DNA of 55,649 nucleotides from NCBI GenBank assembly GCA_017645655.1, contig JAGCNZ010000042.1:1-55649 (forward strand). Direction: 5' to 3'. The stretch is from Bacteroidaceae bacterium. GTDB lineage: Bacteria > Bacteroidota > Bacteroidia > Bacteroidales > Bacteroidaceae. The notes under the pieces are model-generated. The model saw nothing but the letters and a program-made list of their open reading frames with translations. It made no database searches and had not been told where the DNA came from. Numbering within the stretch: the stretch's first letter is position 1; every line of letters starts with the position of its first letter. The translations under genes were made by a program, and so were the position numbers. Below are positions 8,160-17,308 of the stretch, piece by piece.

Positions 8160-9610
8160 GGACGCGCTACATCATTACTTTGCTGACGTTTGCCTTATGC
8201 TTGAGCATAAAGGCACAAGTCGACTCGCTGGTGCAGGACAGCATCGTGCGTGTGCTTGCCATCGGCAACAGTTTCTCGCAGGATGCCGTCGAGCAGTATC
8301 TGTGGGAACTGGCAAACGAGGCAGGCGTGAAGATGATTGTCGGCAACGCTTACCGCGGGGGACAGGGCTTCCAGTCGCATTGGATTGATGTAACCGAGGC
8401 GAACAACACGTTCGAGTATCGCAAGGTTGTGAATGGGCGACGCAGTAACAAACCACGTACCGCCCTCAGCGACATCATCACCGACGAGCCGTGGCAGTTC
8501 ATCACGTTCCAGCAAGTGAGTCAGGAGTCGGGCCTCACCGTCACCTTTGAACCTTACCTGACGAACCTCATACAATACGCCCAAAGCCTTCAGACCAATC
8601 CCAATGTCGCGTATGGCTACCACCAGACTTGGGCTTATTCTCACGACAGCACGCACGGTGGCTTTGCCAATTACGGCAATCGTCAGGAGGTGATGTACGA
8701 CAGCATCTGTGCTGCGGTGCAATATGCGCTGCAGATGCATCCCGAGTTCAGCTTTGTTGTTCCGAGCGGCACGGCTATTCAGAATGCCCGCACCACATAT
8801 CTGGGGGACAATATGAACCGCGATGGTTACCACTTGGACCTCAAGATGGGACGCTACACGGCAGCCTGCGCTTGGTTCGAGACCATTACAGGCATCTCGC
8901 CGGTGGGTCTCAGTTTTCATCCCGACGGCATGGATTATGTGTCGGCACGCACTTGCCAGGTGGCGGCTCACGAGGCTGTGGCCCGACCTTTCGAGCGTAG
9001 CGACCTCAAGGACGAAGGCCTTCCAGCCATCAACCACATCGTGCCGACGGGCTTGGTGAAACTCAATTTCGGGGCCGACCGCACGACAGATCCTGCCTGG
9101 AACGACATCACGCCAAGCCTGAGGACGCACCTCAGCATCGTGGACAGCAATATGAATCCGACGGGCATCCTCGTCACCTTTACAGGCGATTTCGGTGGCA
9201 CGAACCGGAACGGCGCGTCCTATACGACGACCAAGATGCTGATGCCGGCCGACGTCTCGCAGTCCGCCCTCTGGGGCTATGCGGCAGGCAAGTTCGGCAG
9301 CAGTGGTCCTCGGCAGAGTGCGACTCTTCGCCTGAGCCACCTCAACCCGGAGCTCGAGTACGAATTCACTATCTTCTCATCTCGCGTCGGGTGTCAGGAC
9401 TTCCGGCAAACCAGCTTCATCGTGCAGGGTGCCGACACCTGGGCAGATGCTTTGCAGTCCGCCAACAACTCGCGCGACACGGCTGTCATCAAGCACATCC
9501 GTCCCACAGCAGACGGGCAACTGACCCTCACCGTCATGCCCGGCTCGAACAATAACAGCCCGAACCTCTTCTACTACCTCAACGCAATAACAATCAAAGC
9601 AAAGAAATAA
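8156..9610 (+). CDS. Secreted DUF4886 (SGNH-hydrolase-like) protein
   Basis: The product is 484 residues. A signal peptide ends near SIKAQ. The stretch VRVLAIGNSFSQDAVEQY (about residues 32-50) is the opening of DUF4886 and mirrors block I of SGNH esterases, with the Ser of GNSFS as likely nucleophile. DGYHLD near residue 222 would supply the Asp/His block V. A C-terminal region of roughly 180 residues looks like a separate beta domain. Members of this family are often found among carbohydrate-degradation genes of Bacteroidota and may be esterases, which is inference. Confidence 0.82.
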   Translation: MRTRYIITLLTFALCLSIKAQVDSLVQDSIVRVLAIGNSFSQDAVEQYLWELANEAGVKMIVGNAYRGGQGFQSHWIDVTEANNTFEYRKVVNGRRSNKPRTALSDIITDEPWQFITFQQVSQESGLTVTFEPYLTNLIQYAQSLQTNPNVAYGYHQTWAYSHDSTHGGFANYGNRQEVMYDSICAAVQYALQMHPEFSFVVPSGTAIQNARTTYLGDNMNRDGYHLDLKMGRYTAACAWFETITGISPVGLSFHPDGMDYVSARTCQVAAHEAVARPFERSDLKDEGLPAINHIVPTGLVKLNFGADRTTDPAWNDITPSLRTHLSIVDSNMNPTGILVTFTGDFGGTNRNGASYTTTKMLMPADVSQSALWGYAAGKFGSSGPRQSATLRLSHLNPELEYEFTIFSSRVGCQDFRQTSFIVQGADTWADALQSANNSRDTAVIKHIRPTADGQLTLTVMPGSNNNSPNLFYYLNAITIKAKK

Positions 9611-9613
9611 ATA

Positions 9614-9700
9614 AGTAGTTAGCGGTTAGAGGCTATAAGTTAGAGAATACCTTTGGCCCTGAAATACGCTTTCAAAACATTCCTCTAACCGCTAACCACT
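9614..9700. repeat. Inverted repeat with 19-bp arms ahead of the SecB-like gene
   Basis: AGTAGTTAGCGGTTAGAGG (9614-9632) is the reverse complement of 9682-9700 with one mismatch, giving a hairpin with a 49-nt loop. The loop contains a TACCTTTG box (9648-9655). The words GTTAGCGGTTAG look like a dispersed low-complexity repeat. Confidence 0.7.
9648..9655 (+). promoter_or_regulatory. Possible -7 box TACCTTTG
   Basis: It matches TAnnTTTG and would give a leader of about 70 bases before 9734 that includes one arm of the inverted repeat. Confidence 0.4.
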
Positions 9701-9733
9701 AATCGCTAACCTCAAAAACAAATAAAATACATC

Positions 9734-10243
9734 ATGGCACAACAACAGAAACAGATTCAGATTCAGTTCCGCTTGATGGATGTCAAGCAACTTCAGTTCG
9801 TCAACCTTGCCAACGAGTGGCCGGAGGGCGAGATGCAAATCAACAACCAGCTGCAGTTCAACTGCGATACGGACAAGCGTATCGTGCGCTGCAACGCAAA
9901 TTTCGAGTACAAGAAGAACGACATCACGCAACTCATCCTTGGCGTGCAGACCGTTTTCGAGTTCACACGCGAGAGTTGGAGCTCGCTCTACCAGCTCAAC
10001 GAGGACCAGTGGGTGTTGCCTGCAGGCTTGGTGCAGCACATGGCGGACATCACCATAGGCTGCGCCCGAGGCATCATGGCAATCCGAAGCGAAGAGTCGG
10101 GAATACCGAAGCAAATCTTGCCGCTTGTCAATCCGGGACAGATGCTTCGCAACAACGTCGCTTTCAAGCGCGTCCCGCAGCAGCAGAACAATCCTTCTGG
10201 AGGCAGCCCCATCCCCTTGGACGGCACCCTCGGCAACGCGTAA
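9734..10243 (+). CDS. SecB-like conserved protein
   Basis: The product is 169 residues, without signal peptide or membrane segment, so cytoplasmic. It starts with a Gln-rich segment (MAQQQKQIQIQ). Alternating hydrophobic strands, then HMADITIGCARGIMAIRSEE followed by PKQILPLVNPGQML, resemble the C-terminal part of the SecB chaperone (ARE...SRG...P.NL.PVNF). I infer a SecB-like fold; binding of unfolded or export-bound proteins would follow from that but is not shown. The last 25 residues are Gln/Asn/Gly/Pro-rich and probably disordered. It is followed by a 780-bp gene-free region. Confidence 0.6.
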   Translation: MAQQQKQIQIQFRLMDVKQLQFVNLANEWPEGEMQINNQLQFNCDTDKRIVRCNANFEYKKNDITQLILGVQTVFEFTRESWSSLYQLNEDQWVLPAGLVQHMADITIGCARGIMAIRSEESGIPKQILPLVNPGQMLRNNVAFKRVPQQQNNPSGGSPIPLDGTLGNA

Positions 10244-10281
10244 AGCCCTTTTTCGACAGCGGACTGAGCTTTATAAAAGCG

Positions 10282-10378
10282 CGAATTACACGAATTACAC
10301 GAATTGTCTCCCTTGCGAACAGGCGGAAGCATTGCCTGCAACAGGGATATTTACAACTCGTGCAATTCGTGTAATTTG
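10282..10378. repeat. CGAATTACACGAATT inverted repeat (long hairpin)
   Basis: The left arm 10282-10307 and right arm 10353-10378 are 26 nt each and complementary at 23 positions, with a 45-nt loop. Each arm is built of repeated words CGAATTACA. The same family occurs at 10873-10899 (one arm) and 35399-35477. Confidence 0.8.
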
Positions 10379-10705
10379 TGTTTGGGAATAGCGTCCTGCC
10401 GTTTGACATTTTGTCACAAAATAGGCCATAATGCTTACTTCCTGATTTTTGCCTACCTCGCGAGAATCGCTTAAAATCTTCTCGGTGGCAGTTTTGTACC
10501 CTGAGACGATTTTCGTCGCTTAAATCGAAAGCGTTTTGGAACCCCTTCTTTCTCAGGTTGTTACAAAAGCCTTTTAGTGCTCAGTCTTCACTTTTCAATG
10601 GTCAAATTGCCATCTGCAGGTTGCAAAATCGCCCATTTCATCGTAAAATTTCGGTTTTTGGAGCGTAAAGTTTCACCCTACGCAACGCAGTTAAATTTCA
10701 AATAT
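10379..10705. other. Gene-free region, nothing recognised
   Basis: I find no convincing gene between the hairpin and array 2. A 68-residue frame at 10577-10783 runs through array 2, has no recognisable motif and is not accepted. A degenerate CACGTG-type position may exist near 10684. Confidence 0.5.
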
Positions 10706-10757
10706 CACGTGTTATGTTTTCAATCATCACGTGTTAAGTCGAAAAACTTCCCACGTC
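10706..10757. repeat. CACGTG phased array 2 (short, decayed)
   Basis: Units lie at 10706 and 10728 (spacing 22), with CACGTC at 10752 (spacing 24). Linkers are partly conserved (TTATGTTTTCAATCAT). It lies between the SecB-like gene and der. Confidence 0.7.
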
Positions 10758-10872
10758 GCATCGCCAAATTTGGCGTGTTTTGACGCTTTTTCAGGCACTT
10801 TGAAAAGTGACATATAGAAAGCGATTTTGTGCATTTGCTTACATTTTGTCTGCAGCCATACGATTGTCCTTC

Positions 10873-10899
10873 AATTCGTGCAAATCGTGTAATTCATGG
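10873..10899. repeat. Single arm of the CGAATTACACGAATT repeat family
   Basis: The reverse complement reads CCATGAATTACACGATTTG and continues GCACGAATT, a diverged copy of the arms seen at 10282 and 35399. No partner arm lies next to it. Confidence 0.6.
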
Positions 10900-10995
10900 T
10901 ATCGAAGTGTCCCGTCGGTTGTTTAATAATGTTTAATTCAAGGTCAAAATACAAAGTATTTGCCGTCGCATGACGTTATTCTCATATTTTTTTTG

Positions 10996-11003
10996 TACCT
11001 TTG
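10996..11003 (+). promoter_or_regulatory. -7 box TACCTTTG for der
   Basis: TACCTTTG lies 19 bases before the ATG at 11023 and favours that start over an in-frame ATG at 10960, which lies upstream of the box. Confidence 0.65.
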
Positions 11004-11022
11004 CCGCGCAATTTATGTAGTT

Positions 11023-12333
11023 ATGTCGAATATTGTAGCAATTGTGGGGCGCCCGAACGTGGGCAAGAGCACCCTTTTCAACCGCTTGACACAGACTCGC
11101 CACGCCATCGTGAGCGAGGAGGCAGGCACGACGCGCGACCGCCAGTACGGCAAGTGCGAGTGGGGCAACCGTGAGTTCTCCGTCATCGACACAGGCGGCT
11201 GGGTCGTGGGCAGCGACGATATCTTCGAAGAGGAAATCCGTAAGCAGGTCACCCTCGCTACCGACGAGGCCGACGTCATCCTGTTCCTCGTGGACATCCA
11301 GAACGGCATCACCGACCTCGACGAGGCTGTGGCCGGCATCCTGCGCCGCTCGAAGAAGCCCATCCTGCTCGTCTGCAACAAGATGGACAACAACGAGACT
11401 TACCTCGCTGCCGAGTTCTATGCCCTCGGCCTGGGCGAGCCGCAATGCATCTCCGCAGCCACCGGCAGCGGCACAGGCGACCTGCTCGACCTCGTCATCA
11501 GCAAGTTCCCGAAGGAAGGCGACGCCCTGCCCGACGAAGACATCCCGAGGTTTGCCGTCGTGGGACGTCCCAATGCTGGCAAGTCGAGCCTCATCAACGC
11601 CTTCATCGGCGAGGAAAGGAACATCGTGACCGACATCGCGGGCACCACTCGCGACAGCATCTACACACGCTACGACAAGTTCGGCTTCGACTTCTATCTG
11701 GTCGATACAGCCGGCATTCGCCGCAAGAGCAAGGTGAGCGAAGACCTGGAGTTCTACAGCGTAATGCGGTCGATTCGCAGCATCGAGAACAGCGACGTCT
11801 GCATCCTCATGATAGATGCGACAAGAGGCATCGAGGCGCAAGACCTCAACATCTTCCAAATCATACAGAAGAACCAGAAAAGTATCGTCGTGGTGGTCAA
11901 CAAGTGGGACCTCGTGCCCGACAAGGACAACAAAGTAATCAAGACGATGGAGGACGCGATTCGCACCAGGATGGCTCCCTTCACCGACTTTCCCATCATC
12001 TTCGGCTCGGCCCTCACGAAGCAGCGTATCTTCAAAGTGCTCGAGACGGCAAAGGACGTCTTCCTCAATCGCCGCCGAAAAGTAACGACGCACAAGCTCA
12101 ACGAAGAGATGCTCCCACTCATCGAGGCCTACCCTCCCCCATCGATGAAGGGCAAATACATCAAGATAAAGTACTGCATGCAGATTCCCGACACACGAGT
12201 ACCCTCGTTTGTCTTCTATGCCAACCTGCCTCAGTACGTCAAGGAACCCTATAAGCGCTTCCTCGAGAACAAGATTCGCGAGCGCTGGGACTTCAGCGGA
12301 TGCCCCATCAACATATTCGTAAGGCAGAAATAG
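11023..12333 (+). CDS. der: Ribosome assembly GTPase Der (EngA)
   Basis: The product is 436 residues, normal for Der, a cytoplasmic GTPase needed for maturation of the 50S subunit. Two GTPase domains stand in tandem. Domain 1 has [11 protein letters not shown] (about residues 8-18), DTGGW and NKMD. Domain 2 has [11 protein letters not shown] (about 180-190), DTAG and NKWD. A C-terminal KH-like domain follows ([21 protein letters not shown]). The start at 11023 removes 21 unlikely residues. The gene is followed by a C-rich hairpin element and a lipoprotein gene. Confidence 0.97.
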   Translation: MSNIVAIVGRPNVGKSTLFNRLTQTRHAIVSEEAGTTRDRQYGKCEWGNREFSVIDTGGWVVGSDDIFEEEIRKQVTLATDEADVILFLVDIQNGITDLDEAVAGILRRSKKPILLVCNKMDNNETYLAAEFYALGLGEPQCISAATGSGTGDLLDLVISKFPKEGDALPDEDIPRFAVVGRPNAGKSSLINAFIGEERNIVTDIAGTTRDSIYTRYDKFGFDFYLVDTAGIRRKSKVSEDLEFYSVMRSIRSIENSDVCILMIDATRGIEAQDLNIFQIIQKNQKSIVVVVNKWDLVPDKDNKVIKTMEDAIRTRMAPFTDFPIIFGSALTKQRIFKVLETAKDVFLNRRRKVTTHKLNEEMLPLIEAYPPPSMKGKYIKIKYCMQIPDTRVPSFVFYANLPQYVKEPYKRFLENKIRERWDFSGCPINIFVRQK

Positions 12334-12334
12334 A

Positions 12335-12356
12335 CCCCCTAACCCCCTTTAGGGGG
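12335..12356. repeat. C-rich/G-rich hairpin element, copy a
   Basis: CCCCCTTTAGGGGG (12343-12356) is a hairpin preceded by CCCCCTAA. It lies directly after der. Copy b at 12417-12443 is its inverted counterpart, so the pair brackets the start of the lipoprotein gene. Confidence 0.75.
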
Positions 12357-12360
12357 AACT

Positions 12361-12798
12361 ATGAGATTCAAAATGATTAAACTCAAAATACAAAATAGTA
12401 AAGTGCTTCGCTTTCTCCCCCTAAAGGGGGCTTGGGGGGTCTTTCTGTTGCTTTTGTTCTTTGCTTGCTCCCGCGGACACTACACGCACAAGGCTGCCAG
12501 GAAAGCCGCCGAGAAGTACTACACAATGCTCATCAAGGGCAACTACAAGGGCTTCGTCAATGGCTATGCCAGCGCAGAAGACTTGCCCGACGACTTCCGC
12601 AGCCAACTCATCGACGCCACGGCACAGTTCATGGCAAAGGACGATATGCGACGCCTCAAGTCTGTCCAGGCCATCAGCGACAGCCTGCTGGAAGACAGCA
12701 CTGCCTACGTCATGCTCCAACTCAACTTCTCCGACAGCACAAGCGAGCAGATAGAACTCGCCCTCGTGCTGCTGAAAGAGGGATGGAGGATGAGATAA
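12361..12798 (+). CDS. Small lipoprotein, function unknown
   Basis: The product is 145 residues (141 if started at the in-frame ATG 12373). The N-terminus has basic residues, a hydrophobic run and the lipobox LFFAC (Cys36, or Cys32 from the second start), predicting a lipid-anchored envelope protein. The mature part (AEKYYTMLIKGNYKGFVNGY ... SDSLLEDSTAYVMLQLNFSD) looks like a small NTF2/cystatin-like domain of the DUF4878 type, at low certainty. The signal-peptide segment LPLKGAWG is encoded by hairpin copy b, so the element forms part of the signal sequence. It sits between der and the M16 protease gene. Confidence 0.7.
   Translation: MRFKMIKLKIQNSKVLRFLPLKGAWGVFLLLLFFACSRGHYTHKAARKAAEKYYTMLIKGNYKGFVNGYASAEDLPDDFRSQLIDATAQFMAKDDMRRLKSVQAISDSLLEDSTAYVMLQLNFSDSTSEQIELALVLLKEGWRMR
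12417..12443. repeat. C-rich/G-rich hairpin element, copy b, inside a gene
   Basis: CCCCCTAAAGGGGG (12417-12430) followed by CTTGGGGGGTC is inverted relative to copy a. It is translated in frame as LPLKGAWGV in the lipoprotein signal peptide. Confidence 0.75.
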
Positions 12799-12843
12799 GA
12801 CACGAAAAGCAACTCGAAAAGTATAAACTTAAAATCCAAAATA

Positions 12844-15660
12844 ATGAAGAAACTAATTTGTTTATTGCTGCTTAGCCTTTCCATGATTAACGGCCAATCG
12901 TCGTTGGCTTTGGCTCAGCAAATGCCACCTGTGCCTCTCGACCCTGCTGTCAAGACAGGCAAACTGGAGAACGGACTCACTTACTACATTCGTCACAACG
13001 AATGGCCCGAGAAACGTTGCGACTTCTACATCGCTCAGCGCGTCGGCTCGATGCAGGAAGAAGACAACCAGCGCGGCTTGGCTCACTTCCTCGAACACAT
13101 GTGCTTCAATGGCACGACACATTTCCCAGGCGACGCTCTGAAGCAATACTTGGAGCGCATCGGTGTGAAGTTCGGCGAGAACCTCAACGCTTACACCTCT
13201 TTCGACGAAACTGTCTATAACATCAACAACGTCAATGTTGAGATAGCAGGCGCCATCGACTCCTGTCTCCTCATCCTGCACGACTGGAGTCACGACCTTT
13301 TGCTCGAGGACAAGGAGATAGACAAAGAGCGCGGCGTCATCGAAGAAGAGTGGCGTGCGCGCCGTAGTGCACAACTGCGACTCATCGAAGCAGCCCTGCC
13401 CACCATATGCAAAGACAGTAAGTACGCTAACCGCATGCCTATCGGCACAATGGAAATAGTGAAGAACTTTCCCTACGAAACCCTTCGCAGCTACTATCGC
13501 CGCTGGTATCGTCCTGACCTGCAGGCGCTCGTCATCGTGGGCGACGTTGACCCAGATGCTGTAGAGAAGAAGTTGCAAACGATGTTCGCTGACATCGCTC
13601 CCGCACCAGCCGATGCTGCTGTTCGCGAAGACTATCCTGTGCCCGACAACAAGGAGCCGCTCGTCTTCGTAGGCACAGACAAGGAGTACACGGGCATGGT
13701 GGCGTCCGTTATGTTCAAGACTGATCCGCTGCCTCGCGAACTGAGAGGTACGATGGCTTATATCGCTCAAGATTACGTCGAGGACGCAATTTCGGGCATG
13801 CTTAACGAGCGTCTCAGCGAACTTACACGAAAGGCGGATGCTCCTTTCTCTGGTGCTGCCGTCGGTTTTGGTGACTTCCTTGTTGCCAAGACGAAGGAAG
13901 CTTTGAGTCTCGACGTTATGATGAAGGAGAACCGTTATGCAGAGGGTATCAAGGCTGCCTATCGTGAATTGCTCCGTGCTTCTCGTGGCGGCTTTACGGA
14001 AAGCGAGTACCAACGCTTCAAGGACGAATATCTTTCGCAAATCGACGCTGCATACGAGGCTCGCGACAAGCGCACTAATACGTCCTTCGTTAATGCTTAT
14101 GTCCGCCACTTTATTGACAACGTTCCTGCCGCAGGCATTGAATGGGAGCATCAAATGATGAACCAGATTGTGCCGAACATACCGTTGCAGATGATAAACC
14201 AAGCCATCTCTCAACTCTCCGAAGACAATCGCGCCATTCTCGTCTTCATGCCAGAGAAGGAAGGACTCACTTGCCCGACTGAGCAGGAAGTGCTGGCAGC
14301 CCTGACGGAGGTGGATGCGGAAGACATCACGGCCTTTACTGAAGAAGTCAGCACAGAGCCGCTCGTGCCTGAACTAAAGAGCAAGGTCAAGGTCAAGAAG
14401 ATAACCGACGACATCTACGGCGCCAAGCTCATCAAGCTCTCCAACGGCATGAAGATTCACGTGAAGCAGACCGATTACAGTCCCAACAGGATTATCTTCC
14501 GTGCAACATCATGGGGCGGCAACAGCCTCTACAGCAACGACGAGTATGTCAACTCCAGCAACATCGGCCTCGTACGCCAGGGCGGGCTTGGCAACTTCTC
14601 GGCTGTCGACCTCAATAAGAAGCTTGCGGGCAAACAGGCAGGTGCTTCGGCCAGCGTCGGTGTCCGCACAGAAAGCATCGAGGGCAACTGCGTGAAGAAG
14701 GACATCGAGACGATGCTCCAGCTTGTTTACCTTAATTTCACCTCTCCGCGACGTGATGACGATGCCTTTACTTCGCAGATAGAGCGCAGCCGCAACGCTT
14801 TGAAGAACCAGGATCTCAATCCTCAAACGGCTCTGCAGGACAGCGTCGTCAGCGTCGTATATAATAATAATGTGCGAGCGAAGCGCTTCAAGGAGGAAGA
14901 CCTTGACCGCGTCGACTACGACCGCTTGCTGGAGATGTACCGCGAGCGCTTTGCCAACGCAGGCGACTTCGAGTTCTATCTCGTGGGCGATGTCAGTGCA
15001 GACTCAGTTGCTCCCTTGCTCGCCAAGTATCTTGGAGCGCTGCCAACTAAGGGCAAGAAGGAAGAGTACAAGGTCATCGACCAGCGTATGACGAAGGGCG
15101 AACGCGAGTGCTACTTCACGAAGGAGCAGGACACGCCGAACTCTTTGAACGTCTTCATGTATCATGCTCCCATGAAGGAGACGCTCAGGAGCGACATCCT
15201 TGTCGATATGCTCCAGCAGGCCATGCAGATGCTCTACACGGAGACCGTTCGCGAAGACAACGGCGGAGCATATGGCGTGCCTGTAAGTGCCAACCTCACC
15301 GACTATCCTGAAGAGCTTGCGTTGGTGCAGATAGTCCTGCCCACGGCTCCCGAGAAGCGTGTAGCCATGACGTCTGTCGTGGACGCGGGCATCAAGGAGA
15401 TGATGGAGAAGGGACCTTCTGAGGAGAACCTCGGCAAGATAAAGGAGTATATGCTCCGCTCGCATCAAGAAGACTTGAAGAATAACAGCTACTGGATGGA
15501 AAGCCTTGTGTCGAAGACACGCTACGACCAAGAGTTCGTCGAAGGCTATGAGGAGTGTGTTCAGGGCGTGACAGTCGAGGACATCAAGCAGGTGGCAAGG
15601 CAAATCTTCGGCAGCGGCAATCGTCTTGTTGTCGGCATGGAAACGCCGAAGAAGGATTAG
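12844..15660 (+). CDS. M16 family zinc metalloprotease (pitrilysin/insulinase type)
   Basis: The product is 938 residues with a signal peptide ending near LALAQQ, so periplasmic. The inverted zinc motif HxxEH is H81-F-L-E84-H85 in GLAHFLEHMCFNG, and the distal glutamate region is ERGVIEEEW near 160-168. The protein has the usual two-halved layout: an N-terminal active half to about residue 480 and a C-terminal half starting at YGAKLIKLSNGMKIHVK that lacks a zinc motif. The family degrades peptides inside a closed chamber. It follows the lipoprotein gene by 45 bases and precedes mlaE by 30. Confidence 0.95.
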   Translation: MKKLICLLLLSLSMINGQSSLALAQQMPPVPLDPAVKTGKLENGLTYYIRHNEWPEKRCDFYIAQRVGSMQEEDNQRGLAHFLEHMCFNGTTHFPGDALKQYLERIGVKFGENLNAYTSFDETVYNINNVNVEIAGAIDSCLLILHDWSHDLLLEDKEIDKERGVIEEEWRARRSAQLRLIEAALPTICKDSKYANRMPIGTMEIVKNFPYETLRSYYRRWYRPDLQALVIVGDVDPDAVEKKLQTMFADIAPAPADAAVREDYPVPDNKEPLVFVGTDKEYTGMVASVMFKTDPLPRELRGTMAYIAQDYVEDAISGMLNERLSELTRKADAPFSGAAVGFGDFLVAKTKEALSLDVMMKENRYAEGIKAAYRELLRASRGGFTESEYQRFKDEYLSQIDAAYEARDKRTNTSFVNAYVRHFIDNVPAAGIEWEHQMMNQIVPNIPLQMINQAISQLSEDNRAILVFMPEKEGLTCPTEQEVLAALTEVDAEDITAFTEEVSTEPLVPELKSKVKVKKITDDIYGAKLIKLSNGMKIHVKQTDYSPNRIIFRATSWGGNSLYSNDEYVNSSNIGLVRQGGLGNFSAVDLNKKLAGKQAGASASVGVRTESIEGNCVKKDIETMLQLVYLNFTSPRRDDDAFTSQIERSRNALKNQDLNPQTALQDSVVSVVYNNNVRAKRFKEEDLDRVDYDRLLEMYRERFANAGDFEFYLVGDVSADSVAPLLAKYLGALPTKGKKEEYKVIDQRMTKGERECYFTKEQDTPNSLNVFMYHAPMKETLRSDILVDMLQQAMQMLYTETVREDNGGAYGVPVSANLTDYPEELALVQIVLPTAPEKRVAMTSVVDAGIKEMMEKGPSEENLGKIKEYMLRSHQEDLKNNSYWMESLVSKTRYDQEFVEGYEECVQGVTVEDIKQVARQIFGSGNRLVVGMETPKKD

Positions 15661-15685
15661 GGATTAGAGATTAAGGAATAGAGAG
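15655..15685. repeat. GATTAG-rich low-complexity repeat
   Basis: Tandem words GATTAGG/GATTAGA span the stop codon of the M16 gene and the spacer to mlaE. The same words recur at 29881-29910 and 36956-36984. Confidence 0.6.
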
Positions 15686-15690
15686 AAGCT

Positions 15691-16434
15691 ATGTTTATCA
15701 CGAAGTGGCTGGCTGCTTTTGGCAGGTATTTGCAACTGATGGGCAGGGTGCTGAGCATTCCCGAAAGGTGGCGAATGTTCTTCCGGCAGTATATCCGTGA
15801 GATGGGTTCGCTTGGTGTCGATTCCATCGGCATTGTTCTGCTCATTAGTTTCTTCATCGGAGCGGTCATCTGCATACAGATAAAGCTCAACATCCAAAGC
15901 CCGTGGATGCCGACATTCACTACCGGATACACCACCAGAGAGATTATGCTCTTGGAGTTCTCCTCGAGTATCATGTGTCTCATCCTTGCCGGCAAGGTTG
16001 GCTCGAACATTGCCTCCGAGATTGGCACGATGCGTGTGACGCAACAGATCGACGCCTTGGAGATAATGGGCGTGAACTCCGCTTCCTTCCTTATCCTGCC
16101 GAAAGTGATTGGCATGATGACGATGATACCATTCCTGGTAGTCTTCAGCATCGTGGCAGGCTTTGTGGGTGCGTACGCCACGGCCATCGCGGGCATCATC
16201 ACACCTGACGACCTGACCATCGGCTTGCTGCATAGTTTCAACCAGTGGTACGTCTGGACGAGCATCATCAAGAGCATCTTCTTCGCCTTCATCATTAGCA
16301 GTGTGGCGTCCTACCACGGTTACTTCGTGGAGGGCGGCAGCTTCGACGTGGGCAAGGCCAGCACGAATGCCGTCGTGTCGAGCAGCATGCTGATTCTCTT
16401 CTCTGACATCTTCCTAACGCATCTATTGGCATAA
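15691..16434 (+). CDS. MlaE-family ABC transporter permease (lipid trafficking)
   Basis: The product is 247 residues with five or six membrane segments. The MlaE/YrbE pattern is seen in MLLEFSSSIMCLILAGKVGSNIASEIGTMRVTQQIDALEIMGVN (residues about 88-130), the stretch containing the conserved GSxIAxELGTM-like motif. Such permeases move phospholipids between inner and outer membranes. The cognate ATPase gene follows by 45 bases. No MlaD-type substrate-binding gene is visible nearby, so the third component must be encoded elsewhere. Confidence 0.92.
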   Translation: MFITKWLAAFGRYLQLMGRVLSIPERWRMFFRQYIREMGSLGVDSIGIVLLISFFIGAVICIQIKLNIQSPWMPTFTTGYTTREIMLLEFSSSIMCLILAGKVGSNIASEIGTMRVTQQIDALEIMGVNSASFLILPKVIGMMTMIPFLVVFSIVAGFVGAYATAIAGIITPDDLTIGLLHSFNQWYVWTSIIKSIFFAFIISSVASYHGYFVEGGSFDVGKASTNAVVSSSMLILFSDIFLTHLLA

Positions 16435-16437
16435 CGA

Positions 16438-16468
16438 CCTTCCCTAACTCCCTCGCAAGGGGGGAGAA
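16438..16468. repeat. C-rich/G-rich hairpin element, copy c
   Basis: CCCTAACTCCCTCGCAAGG followed by GGGGAGAAC occupies the whole mlaE-mlaF spacer. It matches copies a and d in outline (CCCTAAC, then a hairpin, then GAGAAC). Confidence 0.65.
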
Positions 16469-16479
16469 CATAAAGACAA

Positions 16480-17265
16480 ATGATAGAAGTTCAGCACTTA
16501 TACAAGAGATTCGACGATAGGGACATCTTGATGGACATCAACATGACCTTTCGCGACGGGCAGACGAACCTCATCATCGGTCAGTCGGGCTCCGGCAAGA
16601 CTGTGCTGATGAAGAACATCGTCGGGCTCTTCACGCCGACGAAGGGCAAGATACTCTACGACGGACGCGACTTCGTGAAGATGGACAAGCGGGAGCGCGT
16701 GATGATGCGTCGCGAGATGGGCATGATCTTCCAGAGTGCCGCTCTCTTCGACAGCATGACTGTCCTGGAGAATGTCATGTTCCCGCTCGACATGTTCTCT
16801 GACATGAACCAGGCGGACAGGGTGAAGCGCGCCCGGTTCTGCCTGGAGAGGGTGAACCTGAAGGGAGCGGAGGACAAGATGCCAGGCGAGATAAGTGGCG
16901 GCATGCAGAAGCGTGTGGCGATTGCCAGGGCGATTGCCTTGAACCCGAAGTACCTGTTCTGCGACGAGCCGAACTCAGGCCTCGACCCAAAGACGAGCCT
17001 CGTCATCGACGACCTCATCAGCAGTATCACACACGAATACGGCATGACGACCATCATCAATACACACGATATGAACTCCGTTCTCGGCATTGGAGAGAGC
17101 ATTCTCTTCATCTGCGACGGCCACAAGGAGTGGGAAGGCTCGAAGGATCAGATAATGGCTTCGACCAATGAAAAGCTCAACTCGTTCATCTTCGCCAGCG
17201 ACCTGCTGAGGAAGGTCAAGGAGGAACAGACCCTCTCTAACTCTCCCTTAAAGGGCGAGAACTAA
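16480..17265 (+). CDS. MlaF-type ABC transporter ATPase
   Basis: The product is 261 residues, cytoplasmic. Walker A is GQSGSGKT (about residues 34-41), the signature motif is ISGGMQKR, and Walker B is YLFCDEPNSGLDP followed by a switch His in INTHDM. 'SGGMQKR' and 'EPNSGLDP' are typical of the Mla/Ttg2A branch, and the partner permease lies directly upstream. The last residues, LSNSPLKGEN, are encoded by a C-rich hairpin element (copy d), so the original C-terminus may have been replaced or extended by it. Confidence 0.92.
   Translation: MIEVQHLYKRFDDRDILMDINMTFRDGQTNLIIGQSGSGKTVLMKNIVGLFTPTKGKILYDGRDFVKMDKRERVMMRREMGMIFQSAALFDSMTVLENVMFPLDMFSDMNQADRVKRARFCLERVNLKGAEDKMPGEISGGMQKRVAIARAIALNPKYLFCDEPNSGLDPKTSLVIDDLISSITHEYGMTTIINTHDMNSVLGIGESILFICDGHKEWEGSKDQIMASTNEKLNSFIFASDLLRKVKEEQTLSNSPLKGEN
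17228..17263. repeat. C-rich/G-rich hairpin element, copy d, at a gene end
   Basis: CCCTCTCTAACTCTCCCTTA followed by AAGGGCGAGAAC supplies the final codons of mlaF (NSPLKGEN). The outline matches copy c. Confidence 0.65.
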
Positions 17266-17308
17266 TGTCAGGCCAAGGAGAGCAATTATGAATTAAGAAT
17301 TATGAATT

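Noticed and set aside
10577-10783. 68-residue gene between the SecB-like gene and der
   Set aside because: It runs through array 2, has no start signal or motif, and its codons look like translated non-coding sequence.
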